Positions 1 to 5,599 of a DNA stretch of 13,859 bases are shown here, piece after piece (position 1 is the stretch's first letter; each line of letters starts with the position of its first letter). The position numbers and the translations under genes are program-made. Below the pieces are notes generated by a model that was given only the letters and a program-made list of their open reading frames with translations, did not search any database and was not told the origin of the DNA. The stretch comes from Candidatus Zixiibacteriota bacterium (GTDB lineage Bacteria > Zixibacteria > MSB-5A5 > GN15 > JAAZOE01), in assembly GCA_030588275.1 (NCBI GenBank), contig JAUUYJ010000033.1, positions 1-13,859 on the forward strand, in the 5' to 3' direction.

Positions 1-608
1 GCATCAGCGATATGATGGGTGACGATAACCACCGATACTTTTTTGACCTCTTGCAATTTATTGATAAGTCTTAGAACTTTTTGCGTCGCCTGCGGATCAA
101 GCCCGGTTGTTGGTTCGTCAAAGAGCATCAACTTCGGATCGGTTGATAACAAGGCCCGCGCAATGGCCACTCGACGACGCATTCCGCCAGAGAGTTCATC
201 CGGCAAACTATCGATTATATCGGGATCAAGGTTGACAAATTCGAGCATCTGCCGAACCTCACCCTCAATCTCCTCGATACTTTTGTCAGAATATTCAAGT
301 GGGTAAAAGGCAATATTTTCACCTACGGTTGATGAATCAAACAGTCCCCCATCCTGAAAAACCATCCCAATCCTTTTTCTGATCTCACGCAATTGCTTTT
401 CAGCCATTCCACAAACAGAACTATTATCAATTAAGACGTCCCCTTCCCAGGGACATTCCAGCCCAAGTATCAGGCGCAGGATCGTCGATTTGCCCGATCC
501 GGAAGGGCCAAGAATCACGCGCGATTCACCCTGCGGTATATTGAACGAAACGTTTTTCAACACCGGCCGCTCGCCATAACCAAAGGTAACATTTTCCAGC
601 CTGATCAT
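1..608 (-). CDS. mlaF: Mla-type ABC transporter ATP-binding protein MlaF (3' end beyond window)
   Basis: This is the ATPase subunit of an MCE/Mla phospholipid transporter; it acts on the cytoplasmic face of the inner membrane and powers lipid movement between the two membranes. About 202 codons are present. Visible motifs are Walker A GPSGSGKST (residues 34-42), the Q-loop Q85 in MVFQDGGLF, the signature LSGGM (139-143), Walker B LMLFDEP (160-166), the D-loop GLDP and the H-loop THH (197-199). The SGGMRRRVAIARAL stretch and the GGLFDSSTVGENIAF stretch are typical of MlaF rather than of general ABC ATPases. The ATG start (608-606) overlaps the mlaE stop as ATGA. A Shine-Dalgarno AAGGGG lies at 619-614, five bases upstream and inside mlaE, so the two genes are translationally coupled. 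The reading frame runs off the left edge after the H-loop; by analogy the MCE-domain gene mlaD should follow. Confidence 0.92.
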   Translation of the reverse strand, partial: MIRLENVTFGYGERPVLKNVSFNIPQGESRVILGPSGSGKSTILRLILGLECPWEGDVLIDNSSVCGMAEKQLREIRKRIGMVFQDGGLFDSSTVGENIAFYPLEYSDKSIEEIEGEVRQMLEFVNLDPDIIDSLPDELSGGMRRRVAIARALLSTDPKLMLFDEPTTGLDPQATQKVLRLINKLQEVKKVSVVIVTHHIAD

Positions 609-1387
609 AAGTACCCCTTGAGCCAGGAGAAAACCACCTTGGTGATTATAAAGTTCACGATCAAAATAGAGATTGAAGCAATGACGACCGATTCGTTGGT
701 CGAGCGTCCGACCCCTTTGGTTCCGCCTTTGGTGGTAAACCCTTTATAACAGGCCACAAAGGCGATGATAAATGCGAACACGAACGGCTTGAGAAGGCCG
801 ATAAAAACATTGCCAAAGGTCAGTCGAGCGTTGACCGCCGAGATGTATGTGGTCGATGTTATGTTGGAGATAAAGACCGCTATGATCCACCCCCCCACAA
901 TCGCAATGACATCGCTGATGACGGTTAGAACCGGGACCATGACAATCAGGGCCAGCAATCGGGGCGTGGCCAGCTTGCGGATTGGATCGACACCAAACGC
1001 CTGCAACGCATCCAGTTGATGGGATGATTTCATTGAGCCAATTTCAGCCGTTATCCCTGCCGCAACACGGGCGGCAATCATTAATCCGGTGAGAACCGGG
1101 CCCAGTTCACGAACGATGGCAAGTGTCAGGATTCGCCCGAGATAATTTTTTGATCCAAAATCGGCCAACTCCATCGAAAACTGTAAGGCCAATCCCTGCC
1201 CGGCAAAGATACCGGTCAGAGCCACCAAAAATAGAGAACCGACACCGATCAGATACATCTGCTCCATTGTGTCGGCCAGATATATCGGTCGTCCAAAAAT
1301 AGACATAACCATTTTGGCCGAAAAGCGTGACAGCTGATCGATTTCATAGACGAAACTATTAAATCCTCTAATTATCTTCCGCATCAT
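605..1387 (-). CDS. mlaE: MlaE family ABC transporter permease
   Basis: This is the membrane subunit of the Mla/MCE lipid transporter. The 260-residue length is normal for the family. The family core is easy to see: LVALTGIFAGQGLALQ, then RELGPVLTGLMIAARVAAGI, then EIGSMKSSHQLDALQAFGVD and the PIRKLATPRLLAL segment, followed by hydrophobic helices to the C-terminus. A short amphipathic N-terminal segment (about residues 1-40) precedes the first membrane helix, as in other MlaE proteins. Two adjacent ATG codons (1387 and 1384) could start it; no strong Shine-Dalgarno sequence distinguishes them, and the first is used here. A good sigma-70 promoter lies just upstream (1414-1442). It is first in an operon with mlaF, with which it overlaps by four bases. 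Function is known from the family; the lipid substrate is not visible. Confidence 0.95.
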   Translation of the reverse strand: MMRKIIRGFNSFVYEIDQLSRFSAKMVMSIFGRPIYLADTMEQMYLIGVGSLFLVALTGIFAGQGLALQFSMELADFGSKNYLGRILTLAIVRELGPVLTGLMIAARVAAGITAEIGSMKSSHQLDALQAFGVDPIRKLATPRLLALIVMVPVLTVISDVIAIVGGWIIAVFISNITSTTYISAVNARLTFGNVFIGLLKPFVFAFIIAFVACYKGFTTKGGTKGVGRSTNESVVIASISILIVNFIITKVVFSWLKGYL

Positions 1388-1413
1388 TGTACTGTCGTTC
1401 CAAAAACTATCCT

Positions 1414-1442
1414 ATTCTATCGGGAAAAAACGACATAGTCAA
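1414..1442 (-). promoter_or_regulatory. sigma-70 promoter of mlaE-mlaF
   Basis: On the minus strand TTGACT (1442-1437) is followed by a 17-base spacer and TAGAAT (1419-1414). Both boxes match consensus at five of six positions. Transcription would begin near 1407, about 20 bases upstream of the mlaE start. Confidence 0.75.
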
Positions 1443-1491
1443 GCCCATTCTCAAAAGATAAAAATGCCAATAACATTTGACTTACATCCGT

Positions 1492-1520
1492 TTTACAATA
1501 TGTTTGACACCAATTAGAAT
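1492..1520 (+). promoter_or_regulatory. candidate sigma-70 promoter of the PP-loop gene
   Basis: TTTACA (1492-1497), a 17-base spacer and TAGAAT (1515-1520) match consensus well. However, the predicted start near 1527 falls inside the ribosome binding site, so the leader would be only about nine bases. A second -10-like TACAAT at 1494-1499 could give a longer leader but has a poor -35. One of these probably drives the gene. Confidence 0.4.
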
Positions 1521-1525
1521 TATCC

Positions 1526-1530
1526 AGAGG
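1526..1530 (+). promoter_or_regulatory. Shine-Dalgarno site that decides the PP-loop gene start
   Basis: AGAGG lies five bases before ATG 1536 but only two bases before the in-frame GTG at 1533. The ATG is therefore the better start. Confidence 0.55.
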
Positions 1531-1535
1531 ATGTG

Positions 1536-2546
1536 ATGAAAAAACGTGGACATGGTATAGCACTATTTTCCGGCGGTCTCGATTCCGCTTTGGCGATCCT
1601 GCTTCTTCTGAGACAGGATATCGAAGTAACCGCCCTGTCATTTATGAACCATTTCGGATGCGATCTGAGCGACAGATCAAGTTGTGGACATGATCCGTAT
1701 CCGGTTGCTGATAAATTCGGATTTACCGTTAAGATGGTCCATCTGGCCGATAAATTTGTCCAGATTGTTAAAGACCCAAAATACGGTCATGGCAAAAATA
1801 TGAACCCCTGCATTGATTGTCGGATATTGATGCTCCGTGAAGCAAAACAGTTTATGGAGATTGTCGGAGCCGATTTTGTCTTTACCGGTGAAGTTGTCGG
1901 TCAACGACCGATGTCACAGCGTAAGCCGCAACTAAACATCGTTGCCCGCGATGCTGACCTTAAGGGGAAACTGTTGCGCCCCCTTTCGGCCAAGCTTCTT
2001 CCCCCGACTGAGGTCGAACTGAGTGGTCTCGTCGATCGTGATAGATTAGAAGCAATCTCTGGTCGATCCCGTAAGCGGCAGATTGAGCTTGCTGAGAAAT
2101 ATGGCCTTGAGGATTATCCTAATCCAGCCGCCGGTTGCCTCTTGACCGATCAATCTTACTCGAACCGACTGCGCGATTTTCTCGCCCATAATGAGCATCT
2201 CAGTTTTGATGATCTGAATCTGATGCGGGTTGGACGGCATTTTCGGCTGGATCGAGAGACGGTCGTAATTGTCGGGCGGAACGAAGAAGAAAACAACAAG
2301 ATCGAGAGATATCGCAATAAGACCGACTGGCTCTTTGAGGCGATCGGAACTGGCTCTCCGGTGACTTTGCTCAAAGGCCCATTAAACGATTCGACGATCA
2401 AGGCGACCGCTGAGATAACGGCACGGTATTGCCGTAAGCGTGACGATGGTCAGATTGAGATATCGTATTATCAGACTGAAGATCAACTGCAAACGATTAT
2501 GGTAGCACCAGCCGTAGAGACCGAGTTGGTCAAAGTCAGACTATAG
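1536..2546 (+). CDS. PP-loop ATPase, MnmA/ThiI-like tRNA thiolation enzyme with NFACT-R-like C-terminal domain
   Basis: This is predicted to adenylate a tRNA base and exchange it for sulfur. Numbering from the GTG three bases upstream, the N-terminal part has the PP-loop SGGLDS (13-18), the paired cysteines of NPCIDC (93 and 96), the ThiI/MnmA-like GHGKNMNPC and GEVVGQRPMSQR segments, and a further cysteine in NPAAGCLLTD (202). The C-terminal third (about 228-337), beginning LMRVGRHFRL and continuing VVIVGRNEEENNKIERY, resembles the NFACT-R/DUF814 RNA-binding domain, which is known to be fused to ThiI-like enzymes in some bacteria. THUMP and MnmA beta-barrel domains are absent, so it is neither classical ThiI nor classical MnmA. 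The modified nucleotide cannot be read from the sequence. It is transcribed alone, divergently from mlaE. ATG 1536 is preferred over GTG 1533 because of the ribosome binding site spacing. Confidence 0.85.
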   Translation: MKKRGHGIALFSGGLDSALAILLLLRQDIEVTALSFMNHFGCDLSDRSSCGHDPYPVADKFGFTVKMVHLADKFVQIVKDPKYGHGKNMNPCIDCRILMLREAKQFMEIVGADFVFTGEVVGQRPMSQRKPQLNIVARDADLKGKLLRPLSAKLLPPTEVELSGLVDRDRLEAISGRSRKRQIELAEKYGLEDYPNPAAGCLLTDQSYSNRLRDFLAHNEHLSFDDLNLMRVGRHFRLDRETVVIVGRNEEENNKIERYRNKTDWLFEAIGTGSPVTLLKGPLNDSTIKATAEITARYCRKRDDGQIEISYYQTEDQLQTIMVAPAVETELVKVRL

Positions 2547-2857
2547 CTGACAGTGGAGTTCCACATTTCGTAGAAAGAAAGTTACAGAGTTGATCACGCG
2601 CCATCCAAAAGTGTAGGAAAAGCTGACAACCCCTTTGTGGTCTTTTTTATCCATAAACTATAGTGCCCGAATATCTTTGAAAAATCAACGAACATTGAGC
2701 CCAGGATTGCTGTACGAAAGTTGAACAGCTTCTGACTGCCGGGAAGTTTGATCTTGTCAAACCGACCCAAATAACATGTACAGAAAATAACCACAACTAC
2801 CTATCTGATATATGGTTCCATGTCTCGACCACCCCCTTCACAGCTGATTGTTGCCTT
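2547..2857. other. Non-coding gap upstream of the sigma-54 promoter
   Basis: I see no convincing gene here. A weak hairpin, GTGGA/TCCAC at 2553-2564, just after the PP-loop gene might aid termination but has no real T-run. An exact inverted repeat, GTTTGA-N5-TCAAAC at 2746-2762, is described separately. A 66-codon minus-strand frame (2594-2794) lacks a ribosome binding site and resembles nothing I recognise. Confidence 0.5.
2746..2762. promoter_or_regulatory. candidate enhancer (upstream activator) site
   Basis: GTTTGA and TCAAAC form a perfect six-base inverted repeat around a five-base centre. It sits about 130 bases upstream of the predicted sigma-54 start, within the range where enhancer-binding activators usually bind. 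The position is suggestive; the activator is unknown. Confidence 0.3.
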
Positions 2858-2873
2858 TGGCGTGATTTTTGCT
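2858..2873 (+). promoter_or_regulatory. sigma-54 (-24/-12) promoter of the PEP-CTERM gene
   Basis: TGGCGTG-N4-TTGCT matches the RpoN consensus TGGCAYR-N4-TTGCW at every defined position except the fifth. The invariant GG (2859-2860) and GC (2871-2872) are correctly spaced. Transcription should begin near 2884, leaving a leader of about 77 bases to the ATG at 2962. No comparable sigma-70 promoter was seen nearby. PEP-CTERM genes are known in several bacteria to depend on RpoN and the PrsK/PrsR regulators, which fits. Confidence 0.7.
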
Positions 2874-2961
2874 GGTATAGCTGGTAGTCTAAATTATCTC
2901 ATCGCTTGAAATTCACCGGGAAAATATTTTATAAGTAAATTTTTGGAAGGAGGATTTAGGG

Positions 2962-3642
2962 ATGACACGTAAACTACTGGCAATTATCGTCATTGGGTTA
3001 GTTTTCATTGTTATCGCACCCTTCGCGAATGCCGTTTCGATCATAAATGGCAGTTTCGAGGCTGATACCTGGAATGGCTATCAATATGATCTGGAGACAA
3101 GCGGCCTTACCGGATGGACCGCTCTTGACCCTGGCAATAACTCGCCGGCCTACCCGTGGGGTATAAATGAGAGTGCATATGGCGTTACGCCATGGGGCGA
3201 GCAGTTCGTCGTCATTGGCGGTTATGGCGTCGACTTGGGCACTTCCATACAGCAGACGGTTTCGGGTTTGGTGGTGGGAAGTATTTATACGCTCAATTTT
3301 GGCCTTGCCAGCGAGGGATACTCCGCCGGCGGTTTCGATGGGAACGCGAATGTGCAATTGTCCATGCTCGCCGGCTCCGCCACGGCGTCCGCGTTTTATT
3401 CCCCGATTCTTTCGGTCAATACCTACTGGGACACATGGGCAATGTATAGCTACGACTTCATGGCGAATGCTACATCCGCCACCTTTGCTTTTGAAGATCT
3501 TGCCATGACCGGGAGAGGTTACGATATCGGCATTGACAACGTCTCGATCTCTGGCAGGGCAATCCCCGAACCAGCCACAATGACTCTTTTTGGCCTGGGA
3601 ATGCTTGGAATAGCGGCCCTGCGTAAACGCTTCAAAATGTAA
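2962..3642 (+). CDS. Secreted protein with PEP-CTERM sorting signal
   Basis: This is an exported 226-residue protein of unknown specific function. It has a signal peptide (about 1-24, positive start MTRK, hydrophobic core, cleavage likely after FANA). It then has a beta-rich ectodomain (25-198) that opens with INGSFEADTW and GLTGWTAL and ends YDIGIDNVSISG. That pattern is shared by DUF642 and carbohydrate-binding-like jelly-roll domains of PEP-CTERM proteins. The C-terminus is a complete PEP-CTERM tripartite signal: IPEPAT (201-206), a hydrophobic stretch LFGLGMLGIAAL and a basic end RKRFKM. Such signals are processed by an exosortase and are linked to exopolysaccharide or biofilm matrix. No exosortase lies in the window. 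A strong Shine-Dalgarno AAGGAGG (2947-2953) sits eight bases before the ATG. A sigma-54 promoter precedes the gene and a terminator follows, so it is a single-gene unit. Confidence 0.88.
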   Translation: MTRKLLAIIVIGLVFIVIAPFANAVSIINGSFEADTWNGYQYDLETSGLTGWTALDPGNNSPAYPWGINESAYGVTPWGEQFVVIGGYGVDLGTSIQQTVSGLVVGSIYTLNFGLASEGYSAGGFDGNANVQLSMLAGSATASAFYSPILSVNTYWDTWAMYSYDFMANATSATFAFEDLAMTGRGYDIGIDNVSISGRAIPEPATMTLFGLGMLGIAALRKRFKM

Positions 3643-3662
3643 TAGAACTGAAGCTTGAATCT

Positions 3663-3694
3663 AAAAGACGCTCATTTATGGGCGTCTTTTTTTT
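3663..3694 (+). terminator. Intrinsic terminator of the PEP-CTERM gene
   Basis: AAAAGACGC (3663-3671) pairs exactly with GCGTCTTTT (3682-3690) around a short loop and is followed by further Ts to 3694. It begins 20 bases after the stop codon. Confidence 0.9.
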
Positions 3695-3710
3695 ACAAGT
3701 AACCATCCCC

Positions 3711-3754
3711 TCGTTACGTCTTGAGCATAATACACCACGCCTTCGCTACGCTTC
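3711..3754. repeat. Degenerate partial copy of the convergent-gap repeat
   Basis: This stretch matches the central part of the two full copies. The block CACCACGCCTTCGCTACGCT (3733-3752) is identical to both full copies, and the flanking GAGCATAA is shared with small changes. It is a third, truncated or decayed relative. Confidence 0.6.
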
Positions 3755-3809
3755 ACAGATTATCTAAAGCTGGGGGCCACCCTGTCTCTTGAGATAAACC
3801 AAAACTCTC

Positions 3810-3937
3810 CCCGGAGTGCGCGACAGCCTAAGAGCGGCAATGCCGCCGCTACGCTCTGAGCATAAGACACCACGCCTTCGCTACGCTCAGGCATAAGTGG
3901 CTGTACGTCGATAAAGCCCTCCTACAGCCACTAAAAA
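3810..3937. repeat. 128-base structured direct repeat, copy 1
   Basis: This matches copy 2 (4353-4480) over its full 128 bases with six substitutions and no gaps. Weaker similarity continues about 30 bases further upstream. Structures in it are a short hairpin GCGGC-AAT-GCCGC (3834-3846), a long-range pair CTGAGC/GCTCAG (3856-3861 with 3885-3890), and a perfect ten-base stem AGTGGCTGTA/TACAGCCACT (3896-3905 with 3923-3932). It also has an internal near-repeat: CGCTACGCTCTGAGCATAAG (3847-3866) against CGCTACGCTC-AGGCATAAG (from 3880). It has no coding capacity. It could be a REP/BIME-like palindromic element, a small non-autonomous mobile element, or a repeated RNA structure. Confidence 0.85.
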
Positions 3938-3939
3938 TA

Positions 3940-3959
3940 GGGGCCGGTTTCCCGGCCCC
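3940..3959. other. GC-rich hairpin next to repeat copy 1
   Basis: GGGGCCGG (3940-3947) pairs exactly with CCGGCCCC (3952-3959) around TTTC. Read on the minus strand it is followed by TA and TTTTT (3937-3933), the form of an intrinsic terminator, although no minus-strand gene directly precedes it. Confidence 0.65.
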
Positions 3960-4015
3960 AAGCGCGCATCTATGTAAAATAAAACAGGAGGAAGCTTTGT
4001 TAAGGAGGTTTTGTA

Positions 4016-4040
4016 AGCCCCCATCGTTTCGATAGGGGCT
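4016..4040. other. Imperfect hairpin
   Basis: AGCCCC-C-ATCG and CGAT-A-GGGGCT pair over eleven positions with one mismatch around a TTT loop. No T-run follows on either strand, so I do not call it a terminator. Two Shine-Dalgarno-like stretches (AGGAGG at 3986-3991 and AAGGAGG at 4002-4008) lie upstream, but no usable reading frame follows them. Confidence 0.45.
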
Positions 4041-4249
4041 CCTCTCCGTTTTGTCAGATAAAGATGATCATCTCGACCACCCATTCCCTTTATCAGACAT
4101 AGTTATATATAACAAAGACTGTGCCAAACTAACGCAAATAACTCTTTTATTTTAACGCTGTGTGACAACAACTTAGAACCCTATTGGTGGCACTCGATAA
4201 AGTCACACGCACATTCTGCGAAACGGCATAGAATATCCGAAATTTATCC

Positions 4250-4263
4250 TGCGAATATTCGCA
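4250..4263. promoter_or_regulatory. Perfect 14-base palindrome
   Basis: TGCGAATATTCGCA is an exact palindrome, the kind of site a dimeric DNA-binding protein would use. It lies in a gene-free stretch far from any recognised promoter, so its role is unknown. Confidence 0.4.
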
Positions 4264-4280
4264 TAAACTGCGACCGACCA

Positions 4281-4308
4281 GTCGGTGTCAGGGTTTGCAC
4301 ACACCGAC
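4281..4308. other. Perfect 8-base inverted repeat with alternative pairing
   Basis: GTCGGTGT (4281-4288) and ACACCGAC (4301-4308) are exact inverse partners 12 bases apart. The left arm can instead pair with ACCGAC just upstream (4273-4278), so two hairpins are mutually exclusive. I see no adjacent gene that this would regulate. Confidence 0.4.
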
Positions 4309-4352
4309 CGAAATGTGTAGCTCTGACTTGTGAGAAATAATCCAAAAATGTG

Positions 4353-4480
4353 CCCGGAGTGCGCGACAACCTAAAAGTGGCAACGCCACCGCTACGCTCT
4401 GAGCAAAAGACACCACGCCTTCGCTACGCTCAGGCATAAGTGGCTGTACGTCGATAAAGCCCTCCTACAGCCACTAAAAA
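4353..4480. repeat. 128-base structured direct repeat, copy 2
   Basis: This is the same element as at 3810-3937, in the same orientation and 543 bases away. The long stem (4439-4448 with 4466-4475) is unchanged. The short hairpin is GTGGC-AAC-GCCAC (4377-4389): against copy 1 a C-G pair has become T-A, so pairing is kept, and a third change falls in the loop. The A-run at its right edge (4476-4480) serves, on the minus strand, as the T-tract of the terminator at 4476-4507. Confidence 0.85.
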
Positions 4481-4507
4481 GCTCCTCCCCCAATTGGGAG
4501 AGGAGCT
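4476..4507 (-). terminator. Intrinsic terminator of the FlgD-like-module gene
   Basis: A 28-base near-perfect palindrome (4480-4507, centre AATT, arms AGCTCCTC/GAGGAGCT, one mismatched position) is followed on the minus strand by TTTTT. It lies about 36 bases after the stop at 4543. Confidence 0.85.
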
Positions 4508-4542
4508 TAGTCAAAAACTAAATGTGCAAAATCTCAATAATG

Positions 4543-5361
4543 TTACTTGAGAAGCACCATCTTTTTGGTATCGGAGAAACTATTCACCTTTACCTTGTAG
4601 AAATAGATGCCACTGGCAACCTGGGCACCGTCATTATCCTTACCATCCCATACAACATTGTATTCGCCAACTTCCCTTTGTCCGTTCACCAGATCAGTAA
4701 CATGCTGGCCCAGAACGTTGAAAACGGAAAGACGAACCACTCCGGCTTCCGGAATCGCATAAGCGATTTTTGTCGTCGGGTTAAATGGGTTCGGACTATT
4801 CTGTTTCATTGAATAGACGGTTGGTACCGCTGAACCACCACCGAGTGAATAAGCGATGGCAGAGACTTCTACTTCCGGCTCAATTGTCCGAAGAACCGGA
4901 CGGCCTGACGAGTAATCATTGTAATAATACGTCAAGTCGTGCATCGGAAAATCAACCTTGATCGCCTGTATCGAGACATCTTCAATACCTGCCTCCAGTT
5001 CGAAAACCAAATTGGCCACAGCCCCTTCACCAGGTGCAAGATCTGGCTTGTCACTTTGAACCATGGAAATCAAACCGATCATGACAGTCCTATTCTCATT
5101 ATCGATTAGAGCGTCCTTGAACTCGAATTCCGCCACTCGGTCGGTAAAAATAACATCGACCAGCTTGGCACCTTCTGAGAATGATAACGGTATGTCAAGA
5201 GCCACAAGGTCCTTTGAATTAGTAATATTTAGGGGAACAATCAACTGATTGTTCTCTGACACACCTTTGGTGGCCGACAGACGGTCAGAACTCACGGCCA
5301 ATGCTAAGGCCGGAATAAGAAACATTACCAGGACGGACGCGACGAGCAATTTACGCTTCAT
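4543..5361 (-). CDS. Secreted cohesin-like protein with FlgD-like / T9SS type A-like C-terminal sorting module
   Basis: This is an exported surface or extracellular protein of 272 residues with no assigned activity. It has a signal peptide (MKRKLLVASV... cleaved near ALALA, about residue 22). A beta-sandwich region (about 35-165) follows, with the pattern of cohesin-like domains: IVPLNITNSKDLVALDIPLS, then GEGAVANLVFELEAG. A linker and a C-terminal module (184-272) come last. The module contains NSPNPFNPTTKIAYAIPEAG, LSVFNVLGQHV, WDGKDNDGAQVASGIYFYKV and a KKMVLLK end. It is recognised across FCB and related phyla as a FlgD-like Ig fold, or T9SS type A sorting domain. Start choice: the frame also has TTG and ATG codons upstream (5379, 5367), but GGAAGGGG (5377-5370) is eight bases from ATG 5361. 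It has its own promoter and terminator. Confidence 0.85.
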   Translation of the reverse strand: MKRKLLVASVLVMFLIPALALAVSSDRLSATKGVSENNQLIVPLNITNSKDLVALDIPLSFSEGAKLVDVIFTDRVAEFEFKDALIDNENRTVMIGLISMVQSDKPDLAPGEGAVANLVFELEAGIEDVSIQAIKVDFPMHDLTYYYNDYSSGRPVLRTIEPEVEVSAIAYSLGGGSAVPTVYSMKQNSPNPFNPTTKIAYAIPEAGVVRLSVFNVLGQHVTDLVNGQREVGEYNVVWDGKDNDGAQVASGIYFYKVKVNSFSDTKKMVLLK

Positions 5362-5369
5362 CAACATCA

Positions 5370-5377
5370 CCCCTTCC
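5370..5377 (-). promoter_or_regulatory. Shine-Dalgarno site that decides the start at 5361
   Basis: GGAAGGGG lies eight bases before ATG 5361 but only two before the in-frame ATG at 5367. The TTG at 5379 would lie inside the site itself. Confidence 0.6.
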
Positions 5378-5399
5378 AATTTAGGGTTTTAGTATAAGG

Positions 5400-5429
5400 C
5401 TTGTGCGCCACTAACTCCTTGTGCGCCAC
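5400..5429. repeat. Tandem 12-base repeat, operator-like, in the leader of the 4543-5361 gene
   Basis: CTTGTGCGCCAC occurs at 5400-5411 and again at 5418-5429, an 18-base period. Each unit is itself a near-palindrome (TTGTG-N3-CACAA in the second, TTGTG-N3-CACTA in the first). They lie about 75-100 bases downstream of the predicted transcription start, so they would be in the mRNA leader. They could be a repressor roadblock site or a tandem RNA hairpin. Confidence 0.5.
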
Positions 5430-5507
5430 AATACCATTTACCTGTTAAAGATCATACACTGCACAACGGAGGGGGTGAAACTGAGGGAAGGGATTTTTCC
5501 TATTGAT

Positions 5508-5536
5508 ATAATAACCAAATCGTCACTTTTTGTCAA
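5508..5536 (-). promoter_or_regulatory. Strong sigma-70 promoter of the 4543-5361 gene
   Basis: On the minus strand a consensus TTGACA (5536-5531) is followed by a 17-base spacer and TATTAT (5513-5508). The predicted start is near 5501, giving a leader of about 140 bases, which is long for a simple gene. Confidence 0.8.
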
Positions 5537-5579
5537 CCTATTTCCTCATCCCGGGCAACTATAAAACAATATGGCCACT

Positions 5580-5599
5580 ATGCGAATCTCGGTTCGCAT
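5580..5599. promoter_or_regulatory. Inverted repeat ATGCGAA-N6-TTCGCAT
   Basis: Seven-base arms pair exactly around TCTCGG. It sits about 44 bases upstream of the -35 box of the 4543-5361 gene, where an activator could bind, but nothing else supports a role. Confidence 0.35.

Noticed and set aside
2594..2794. 66-codon minus-strand reading frame between the PP-loop and PEP-CTERM genes
   Set aside because: No ribosome binding site, no recognisable motif, and it overlaps the candidate enhancer region.
2823..4082. Identical 12-base word TCTCGACCACCC at 2823 and 4071
   Set aside because: A few identical 12-mers are expected by chance in 14 kb, and the flanks do not match.
4062..4100. Short reading frame after the Shine-Dalgarno-like AAGGAGG at 4002
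   Set aside because: The first ATG is over 50 bases away and opens only 12 codons.
4186..4202. TGGCAC resembling a sigma-54 -24 box
   Set aside because: There is no GC at the -12 position and no gene follows.
3810..4480. Repeats as a CRISPR array or insertion sequence
   Set aside because: Only two long copies with a 415-base interval and no spacer periodicity; no transposase and no clear terminal inverted repeats or target duplications.
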